Positions 1 to 5,134 of a stretch of 7,203 nucleotides of DNA are shown in pieces. Made by a program: the position numbers and the translations under genes. The notes under the pieces were generated by a model. That model saw nothing but the letters and a program-made list of their open reading frames with translations. It searched no databases and was not told the DNA's origin. Origin of the DNA: an uncultured Bacilli bacterium. GTDB taxonomy: Bacteria > Bacillota_I > Bacilli_A > RF39 > UBA660. The number at the start of each line of letters is the position of its first letter. Within the stretch, counting starts at the first letter, position 1. The stretch lies in contig CANQMB010000056.1 in assembly GCA_947624845.1 (NCBI GenBank), positions 1-7,203 of the forward strand, given 5' to 3'.

Positions 1-1
1 A

Positions 2-3000
2 ACAGATAAAACCAATAATCATAGTATCAAAACGACCTTAGTTACTGGAATCAAGATTAAACAAGAGGAAGCAGGAGGCATCTTGTATAAAAAGATTCAA
101 GCTCTAACGAGGGGAAGCGACGAAGGAATCGATTTTTCATCAAATGAGCCGGTAGAGGAAGACAAAGGAGTCTATACGAAGAATGACACCTCAAGTAGTG
201 ATTATCCAATCTATTATTACCGAGGAAATGTAGAAAATAACAACATCAAATTTGCCGATTTATGTTGGAAGATTGTAAGAACGACAGAAACAGGAGGAGT
301 GAAATTAATCTACAATGGAACTCCAACAGCAGAGGGAAGTTGTAGCAATACAGGAGATGACACCGAGATCGGAAAAAGTGAATTTAATTTAGATGCTTCT
401 TCTCTATCAGATGTAGGGTATATGTATGGAAAAAGGTATCCCCAAAACAGTAAGGGTACAATATGGTATGAATTAGCAGGAAAACAGGCAAGTCTTCAAG
501 AGGATATGAATGATACAAATTATTATTATGGAACTGGTGTAACTTATGAAGAAGGTGCTTATACATTATTAAATGCAGAGCAGAAGAGTTGGAGTGATAA
601 TTACAGTAGTTACAGTAGTTTGCGAGGCCATTATACATGCAAACAAGAAACTAATGAGACATGTAGTAGTGTGTATTATATTGATTCCACCAATTCATCC
701 ATGATGAATGTTGTTGAGATGAAAAATGGTGAAACTTATGATAGTTTGTATGCGAAAGCAGGAGAGATTGAATGGGTATTTGGAAATGATGTAGATTATG
801 CCGATGGAAAGTATACTTTAAAAGATACAATAAAAATACATCCATTAAATGAACTAGAACAAATTAAAACGGGGTATCATTATACATGTAATTTTAGTAC
901 GGATGAAAGTTGTAGTGAAATCAATTATGTTTTTAATCTATATGAATATAGTATATATAATCCTCAATTTGATGATGGGGCCTATTTTATAAAGTTAACT
1001 AATGGGAAAAAGGTAGAAGATGCATTAAAAGAAATGTTTGATGAGGATCCAAATCAAAAAGATTCAGAAATAAAGAAAATGATTGATAATTGGTATAAAA
1101 ACAATATGGAAGCATATACCAAATATTTAGAAGATACAGTATGGTGTAATAATCGGAACATATATTTTTTAAATGGTTGGGATAAAGATGGAAATTTAGA
1201 CGACCCTTTTCTTTTTAGTGCTTATGGGCATGTAGTTGAAGCAGCTCAACGTCAAACACTAAAAATGGATTGTGAGAGAAAAGAGGATAGATTTAGTGTA
1301 GGAAAACAAAATGGGAATGGATTGTTAACTTATCCAGTAGGATTATTAACGTTAGAAGAATTTGAATTGGCAGCTTGGAGGGGCTATTTGGGTAATGGAG
1401 GTATTTGGTGGTTAGGCTCACCTCTGGGAGAAGCATTTTATATAATAGAAGCTTGCATTTATGGGGATGGTTTTGTGGTTACAGAAGCTCCTACCAATTA
1501 CCCTTTTGGCGTCCGCCCATCTATATCATTAAAACCAGGAATTTTTGTTACAGATGAGGGAGATGGAACCGCAAATAACCCTTATGTAGTAATTGAAGAG
1601 GAAAATCAAGTAGATATCACGAAACCAGAGTGGAAATTAACATCCACAGTACCAAGTGAGGGAACAATCAAGACCGATGGAAAAGTAGTACTTACTTTCG
1701 AAGGAGCAGATAGTGAATCACCAATAGAAAGTAATTTAAAAGCAAAAGATATCATTGTAAAATTAGATGAAAAGAAGGTAGAACCAACAACAAAGAATTT
1801 AAGTGCCAAAAAAGAAGTAAATGGAAAAATCTCCTATACATTGACTTTATCTGGATTTGGAGAAGAAGAAGGAATGCTTTCTATTACTATTGGTGCTAAT
1901 ACATTAACCGATGATTATAGTAATCAAAATATAGAAACTATTTTAACAACCAATATACGTGTAGCATCAGATCAAAAAGATTTATATACGTTGATTCAAA
2001 ATAAGTCGAAAGGTCCTGATACAAACTTAGATTTTACTGTTGCAGCGACAGAAGAAACTTCAGGTGTATATGAGAAAAACGAGACTTCAGCCAGTAAATA
2101 TCCAGTATATTATTATCGTGGAAATGTAAAAGATACAAAAATAATTTTTTCAGGCTTTTGTTGGGATATTGTTAGAACGACCAATACTGGGGGAATTAAA
2201 TTAATCTATAGTGGAAAAGAAAAAAATGGAATTTGCAACAATATAGATAAAGAGGCAGAAATTGGAAATATTCAATTTAATGAAAGTGATCAATCTCCTG
2301 CTTATGTAGGTTATATGTATGGAAATGTTTATTCTACAAAAGAAAAACCTGCTGCAGATATTATAGCAGGATTCCAATATGGAAATGACGTAGAATATGC
2401 AGAAGGAAATTATACTTTAAAAACAACGTTCACATCTACAGGCGATTGGACACAAACAAAGGAAGATATCAGAACACAATATCATTATACTTGTTTTAAT
2501 ACAGGAACTACTTGTAGTACAGTCTATTATATTTATTATATGGATAGTGATACAGCCTTTTATATAGAATTAATGGATGGAACTACGATTGAAAAGGCAA
2601 TTGAAAATATGTTTCAAAATGAGACAGAGTCTAATATTAAAACAGAGTCTAATATTAAAAAAGAACTTGAACTCTGGTATGAGCAAAATATTAAGGGAAC
2701 AAGTTCAGAAGATTACATCGAAGATACGGTTTATTGTAATGACCGAAGTATAAGTCAACTTGGTGGTTGGGATAAAAATGGAGATATAAAAGATTACTTA
2801 TATTTTGCACCGACCGATCGAGCCTATAATACGAATGCCCCTAGTTTAGAATGTACAAGAAAAGAAGATCAATTTACCGTTGGTAGTAGTGGAAATGGAT
2901 TATTAAAATATCCAATAGGATTATTAACTGGAGATGAAGCAGTTTTAGCAGGAAGTGGACATGAATCTTATGCCGAAGATAATTATTTAAATATACAGAG

Positions 3001-4828
3001 TGGTTTCTTGTTACTATCGCCATACCGCTTTTCTGATACTTCAGCATCAGCACTTCATATGAATTTCAATGGTCGCCTAAATGAAGATTATAAGCATGTA
3101 AATGATGCTACAGGAACTCGTCCAGTTATATCGCTTGCTCCAGGAATCAAAGTATCATCTGATGGAGATGGCACTTCAGAAAATCCGTATGTGGTTTCCA
3201 AAATAGAAGTGAAGGACACTGAAAAACCTGAATGGAAATTAAAAAGTGTAACTCCATTAGAAGAAAAAATAGATGCAAAAGAAAGTGTAACAGTTACCTT
3301 CCAAGGTGTTGATAATAAAAATAAAGTAACAAGCTCATTAACAAAAGAGAAAATTAAAATAAAAGTAGGAGGAAAAGAAGTAGAACCAACAACAAAAGAA
3401 TTGAGTGGAACTCCAGAAGAATATACATTAACGATAGCAGGATTTGAAGATGCAGGTGGTGTGCTATCCATTGAAATCGCAGAAAATACACTCGTAGATG
3501 CTTCAGGTAATCAAAATATTGTAACTTCTTTATCGACAGGAGTAAGTATACTCTATAAAGAAACGATATTAAAAGGATCCGACCCTGTATTAAAAGATCC
3601 GCTCATTCCAGTAACGATAGATCAAAATGGAAAAGTTACTTATGCATCCGATACTGATGTTTGGTATAACTATAAAGAAAAAGAGTGGGCAAATGCCGTA
3701 ATCTTAGTGGATCATCCAAGTAATACAGATTATAAAGTAGGAAATCAAATAGAAGAACAAGATATTGAAAGTTACTTTGTTTGGATCCCAAGATATAAAT
3801 ACGAATTATGGAATGTAGACGATTATGCTGTTCATGAAGAAAAAGTAACAGGAAATGCAAAAACGATAAACATAGAATTCCAGAACAAGAATGATGATAA
3901 AGAAACAGGAACTCAAAATGGAAAATACTTAACTCATCCAGCATTCACCTTAGGAGGAAAAGAGTTATCAGGAATTTGGGTAGGAAAGTTTGAGACAGGA
4001 TATAATCAAACAGGAGATGGAAGCAATCCAATTGATACAGAAGGATGGAATACAGAAAATGCTCAAAGTGACGAGATTAATGAGAACAAAATTATTATAA
4101 AACCCAATGTTTATTCATGGAGAAATATTACAGTTTCTAAAATATTCATGAATGCTTATAAATATAATCGTGATTTAGACTCCCATATGATGAAGAATAC
4201 AGAATGGGGAGCGGTCGCTTACTTATCTCATTCTAATTATGGAATTTTAAAAGAAGTCAATATTAATAATTCTAGTTATAAAACTGGATATTCTGCAACG
4301 GATAATACAGATCAAAGTTCATATCCAGGAGTAAAAGGAACAGAAGAGAAAGATACACAACCTTATAATAAAGAGACTGGATATAAAGCGAGTACCACAG
4401 GAAATATAACAGGAATTTATGATATGAGTGGAGGATGTCTCGAATATATGGCGGCCTATATAGATACTTATGGAGTAGAAACTAGTACTGGTGTGAAAAG
4501 TGGATTTAGTGATAGTGATTTAACTAAATATGCAAATTATTTAAATAAATATGGTTCAAACAGTGATGTAACAGTATATAAAAATCGAATTTTAGGAGAC
4601 GCCACAGGAGAAGTAGGACCCTTTTATTATTATAATGATGGAGATTCACTAAGATATCATAATGCCTGGTATACTAATCTTACACATTTTATTTCTTATA
4701 AATGGCCTTGGTTCTATCGTGGTGGTGGTTTTTCAGATGGACTTCTTAGTGGACCATTCTATTTTGGCAGACACACAGGGGATGTTAGTACAGTTGTGGG
4801 TTCTCGATTAGTACTTTCTGTTAATTAA
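2..4828 (+). CDS. Large modular surface-type protein with C-terminal lectin-fold domain, 5'-partial
   Basis: I do not recognise a named gene. The frame is open from base 2 to the TAA at 4826-4828 (1608 residues visible), so the gene begins left of the window. A TTG at 83 has an AGGAGG 4 nt before it, but the residues encoded upstream (2-82) align with the end of the Ig-like domain that precedes module A2, so that start is rejected. Order seen: Ig-like tail (2-82), module A1 (83-1590), Ig-like linker (about 1612-1970), module A2 (1982-3196), Ig-like linker (about 3215-3553), C-terminal domain (3566-4828). The modules carry conserved cysteines (CWxIVRT, HYTC...TCS, CND/CNN, ECTRK/DCERK), which suggests disulfides and an exported protein. 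The C-terminal domain has the superfamily landmarks SGIWVGKFETGYN, TEWGAVAYLS, YDMSGGC and a final RGG...GSRLVLS. No sorting motif or membrane segment is visible at the C-terminus; any signal peptide or anchor would be in the missing N-terminus. Inferred role: cell-surface adhesion or ligand binding. Confidence 0.85.
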   Translation, partial: TDKTNNHSIKTTLVTGIKIKQEEAGGILYKKIQALTRGSDEGIDFSSNEPVEEDKGVYTKNDTSSSDYPIYYYRGNVENNNIKFADLCWKIVRTTETGGVKLIYNGTPTAEGSCSNTGDDTEIGKSEFNLDASSLSDVGYMYGKRYPQNSKGTIWYELAGKQASLQEDMNDTNYYYGTGVTYEEGAYTLLNAEQKSWSDNYSSYSSLRGHYTCKQETNETCSSVYYIDSTNSSMMNVVEMKNGETYDSLYAKAGEIEWVFGNDVDYADGKYTLKDTIKIHPLNELEQIKTGYHYTCNFSTDESCSEINYVFNLYEYSIYNPQFDDGAYFIKLTNGKKVEDALKEMFDEDPNQKDSEIKKMIDNWYKNNMEAYTKYLEDTVWCNNRNIYFLNGWDKDGNLDDPFLFSAYGHVVEAAQRQTLKMDCERKEDRFSVGKQNGNGLLTYPVGLLTLEEFELAAWRGYLGNGGIWWLGSPLGEAFYIIEACIYGDGFVVTEAPTNYPFGVRPSISLKPGIFVTDEGDGTANNPYVVIEEENQVDITKPEWKLTSTVPSEGTIKTDGKVVLTFEGADSESPIESNLKAKDIIVKLDEKKVEPTTKNLSAKKEVNGKISYTLTLSGFGEEEGMLSITIGANTLTDDYSNQNIETILTTNIRVASDQKDLYTLIQNKSKGPDTNLDFTVAATEETSGVYEKNETSASKYPVYYYRGNVKDTKIIFSGFCWDIVRTTNTGGIKLIYSGKEKNGICNNIDKEAEIGNIQFNESDQSPAYVGYMYGNVYSTKEKPAADIIAGFQYGNDVEYAEGNYTLKTTFTSTGDWTQTKEDIRTQYHYTCFNTGTTCSTVYYIYYMDSDTAFYIELMDGTTIEKAIENMFQNETESNIKTESNIKKELELWYEQNIKGTSSEDYIEDTVYCNDRSISQLGGWDKNGDIKDYLYFAPTDRAYNTNAPSLECTRKEDQFTVGSSGNGLLKYPIGLLTGDEAVLAGSGHESYAEDNYLNIQSGFLLLSPYRFSDTSASALHMNFNGRLNEDYKHVNDATGTRPVISLAPGIKVSSDGDGTSENPYVVSKIEVKDTEKPEWKLKSVTPLEEKIDAKESVTVTFQGVDNKNKVTSSLTKEKIKIKVGGKEVEPTTKELSGTPEEYTLTIAGFEDAGGVLSIEIAENTLVDASGNQNIVTSLSTGVSILYKETILKGSDPVLKDPLIPVTIDQNGKVTYASDTDVWYNYKEKEWANAVILVDHPSNTDYKVGNQIEEQDIESYFVWIPRYKYELWNVDDYAVHEEKVTGNAKTINIEFQNKNDDKETGTQNGKYLTHPAFTLGGKELSGIWVGKFETGYNQTGDGSNPIDTEGWNTENAQSDEINENKIIIKPNVYSWRNITVSKIFMNAYKYNRDLDSHMMKNTEWGAVAYLSHSNYGILKEVNINNSSYKTGYSATDNTDQSSYPGVKGTEEKDTQPYNKETGYKASTTGNITGIYDMSGGCLEYMAAYIDTYGVETSTGVKSGFSDSDLTKYANYLNKYGSNSDVTVYKNRILGDATGEVGPFYYYNDGDSLRYHNAWYTNLTHFISYKWPWFYRGGGFSDGLLSGPFYFGRHTGDVSTVVGSRLVLSVN
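83..1590 (+). repeat. Module A1 of the large protein (cysteine-containing, ends in lectin-like DUF6273-type segment)
   Basis: This is the first copy of a module found again at 1982-3196. Shared landmarks in order are LYxxIQ, GVYxKNxTSxSxYPxYYYRGNV, CWxIVRTTxTGGxKLIY, VGYMYG, HYTC with a second Cys a few residues on, EDTVxCNxRxI, GWDKxGxxxD, GNGLLxYPxGLLTxxE, LxSP, RPxISLxPGI and GDGTxxNPYVV. Modules with this pattern recur in hypothetical proteins of gut Bacillota. The LxSP...GVRPSISL end resembles the DUF6273 / C-type-lectin-like style, which I infer from motif shape only. A1 is longer than A2 mainly because it carries two tandem copies of an inner block (521-775 and 776-1039) where A2 has one. 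Confidence 0.7.
521..1039 (+). repeat. Inner block duplicated within A1 (single copy in A2 at about 2375-2614)
   Basis: The block pattern is YGxxVxYxxGxYTL, a spacer, HYTC, a few residues, a second Cys, then a Y/I-rich strand and a 'xMxNGxTxxxAL'-like tail. It occurs at 521-775 and again at 776-1039, back to back. The single A2 counterpart is at about 2375-2614. All copies keep the paired cysteines, so each may be a small disulfide-stabilised subdomain. The two A1 copies are clearly diverged in residue sequence, so this is an old duplication. Confidence 0.55.
1612..1970 (+). other. Ig-like linker domain between A1 and A2
   Basis: The encoded segment starts ITKPEWKL and ends near NIRVASDQ. 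It contains VVLTFEGADSESPIES, DIIVKLDEKKVEPTTKNL, YTLTLSGFGEEEGMLSITIGANTLTDDYSNQNI. The pattern of short beta strands with a late 'G.LSI.I..NTL.D..GNQN' is typical of bacterial Ig-like (Big-type) domains that space out surface modules. A second copy is at about 3215-3553, and the last part of a third copy is encoded by bases 2-82. Confidence 0.65.
1982..3196 (+). repeat. Module A2 of the large protein, second copy of module A
   Basis: This is the second copy of the module at 83-1590, with the same ordered motifs: YPVYYYRGNV, CWDIVRTTNTGG, VGYMYG, one HYTC...TC block, EDTVYCNDRSI, GWDKNGD, GNGLLKYPIGLLT, LLSPYRF, TRPVISLAPGI and NPYVV. The segment between LLSP and TRPVISL differs strongly from the matching part of A1 while both edges are conserved, so this stretch looks like the variable face of the fold. 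A short in-frame tandem duplication (2624-2659) lies just before the WYEQN helix-like stretch. Confidence 0.7.
2624..2659 (+). repeat. Perfect 18-bp tandem duplication, in frame
   Basis: ACAGAGTCTAATATTAAA occurs twice with no gap (2624-2641 and 2642-2659). It adds TESNIK twice to the protein without breaking the frame. Perfect identity, including silent positions, suggests a recent slippage event or an unstable length. Confidence 0.9.
3215..3553 (+). other. Ig-like linker domain between A2 and the C-terminal domain
   Basis: The encoded segment runs from DTEKPEWKLKSVTP to LSTGVSIL and parallels 1612-1970 nearly residue by residue: KPEWKL, VTVTFQGVD, KEVEPTTKELS, YTLTIAGFEDAGGVLSIEIAENTLVDASGNQNI. 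It probably acts as a rigid spacer. It directly precedes the C-terminal domain shared with the downstream gene. Confidence 0.65.
3566..4828 (+). repeat. Copy 1 of a ~1.26-kb direct repeat encoding the lectin-fold C-terminal domain
   Basis: This stretch of the large gene is homologous to 5663-6922 of the next gene (1263 versus 1260 nt, same orientation), starting at the shared ILKGSDPVLKDPLIPVTID. Similarity is high as far as YDMSGGCxEYMAAY (near 4417-4458), much lower over the next ~40 residues, and then becomes a conserved scaffold with scattered changes to the stop. Domain landmarks fit the FGE-sulfatase / C-type-lectin superfamily. No cysteine occurs after YDMSGGC, so it lacks the C-terminal catalytic cysteines of true formylglycine-generating enzyme and is probably a binding domain. 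Confidence 0.8.
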
Positions 4829-4853
4829 AAATAATATTAAAATTCAAAAAAAA

Positions 4854-4892
4854 GGTCATAAAGTTAGATACTTTATGGCCTTATTTTTATTA
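4854..4892 (+). terminator. Rho-independent terminator after the large gene
   Basis: GGTCATAAAGT (4854-4864) pairs with ACTTTATGGCC (4870-4880) in an 11-bp stem with one wobble pair and a 5-nt TAGAT loop, followed by a T-rich run (4881-4891). It begins 26 nt after the stop codon. An A-run precedes it, so it may also stop leftward transcription. The core 25 nt reappear as their reverse complement at 5094-5118, with one mismatch. Confidence 0.85.
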
Positions 4893-5079
4893 TGATTTTC
4901 TAATCAAATTATATAATAATAGTGCTTATTTATCAAGAAAATGTTATAGACAAAGAGAGGATAAGTAGTAAAAAAATAGTCAAAAAATGTCGATAGGAAA
5001 AAGAAAGAGAGATGAATAAGAAAATAAATAACTGGTCAAATTTTTAGTCAAGAATTAATGAATCCTTACTATATCTTCG

Positions 5080-5085
5080 TATTAT
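5080..5085 (+). promoter_or_regulatory. Candidate -10 element for the second gene
   Basis: TATTAT matches the sigma-A -10 consensus at 5 of 6 positions. It would place the transcript start at about 5092, at the base of the hairpin 5094-5118. No TTGACA-like -35 sits at 16-18 nt, so activity may depend on a protein bound at 5033-5052. An alternative -10 (TACTAT, 5067-5072) lies 17 nt from a poor TTAGTC. Confidence 0.35.
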
Positions 5086-5093
5086 AGGAAAAA

Positions 5094-5118
5094 GCCATAA
5101 AGTATCTAACTTTATGGC
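5094..5118 (+). other. Perfect 10-bp hairpin in the leader of the second gene
   Basis: GCCATAAAGT (5094-5103) and ACTTTATGGC (5109-5118) pair perfectly around an ATCTA loop. It is followed directly by the ribosome binding site and no T-run, so it is not a rightward terminator. Read leftward it is followed by TTTTTCC and looks like a terminator. It is the reverse complement of the hairpin core at 4855-4879. If transcripts start near 5092, this hairpin would cap the 5' end of the mRNA and could affect its stability or translation. Confidence 0.8.
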
Positions 5119-5126
5119 AAGAGGAA
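5119..5126 (+). promoter_or_regulatory. Ribosome binding site that fixes the start at 5135
   Basis: AAGAGGAA lies 8 nt before the ATG at 5135. The in-frame ATG at 5114 lies inside the hairpin stem, upstream of this site, and has no Shine-Dalgarno of its own. The start at 5135 also gives a typical Lys-rich N-terminus before the membrane segment. Confidence 0.8.
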
Positions 5127-5134
5127 ATAAACAA

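Larger units (their letters stand above)
4977..5118 (+). promoter_or_regulatory. 142-bp box/promoter/hairpin module upstream of the second gene (left copy)
   Basis: Contents in order: TAGTCAAA (4977-4984), TGGTCAAA (5033-5040), TAGTCAAG (5045-5052, a 12-nt step), a -10-like TATTAT (5080-5085) and a perfect-stem hairpin (5094-5118). Offsets between element starts are 56, 12, 35 and 14 nt. The same elements with the same offsets occur in reverse complement at 6951-7092. The -10 hexamer lacks a good -35. The paired boxes lie just upstream of where a -35 would be, as for an activator that binds direct repeats. Inferred: the regulated promoter of the second gene, and/or the end of a cassette. Confidence 0.6.

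Noticed and set aside
83..85. TTG start with AGGAGG upstream for the large gene
   Set aside because: The frame is open to the left edge, and the upstream residues align with the Ig-like linker before module A2. The spacing is also short (4 nt).
3088..3471. 127-aa minus-strand reading frame
   Set aside because: It is antisense to module A2 and its Ig-like linker, has no ribosome binding site and reads as a low-complexity complement. Other minus-strand frames (384-638, 651-845, 1606-1809, 3636-3944, 5382-5699, 5801-6040) are rejected for the same reason.
3960..4828. Formylglycine-generating enzyme activity
   Set aside because: The domain layout matches the superfamily, but no cysteine is encoded after YDMSGGC in either copy, so the catalytic cysteines are missing.
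4912..4917. Perfect TATAAT after the first terminator (another at 6996-7001 after the second)
   Set aside because: No acceptable -35 lies at 16-18 nt for either. In such AT-rich DNA a lone TATAAT is expected by chance.
4977..5052. TAGTCAAA boxes as a CRISPR array or iteron origin
   Set aside because: There are only three short octamers with unequal spacing, no spacers, and no replication or Cas gene nearby.
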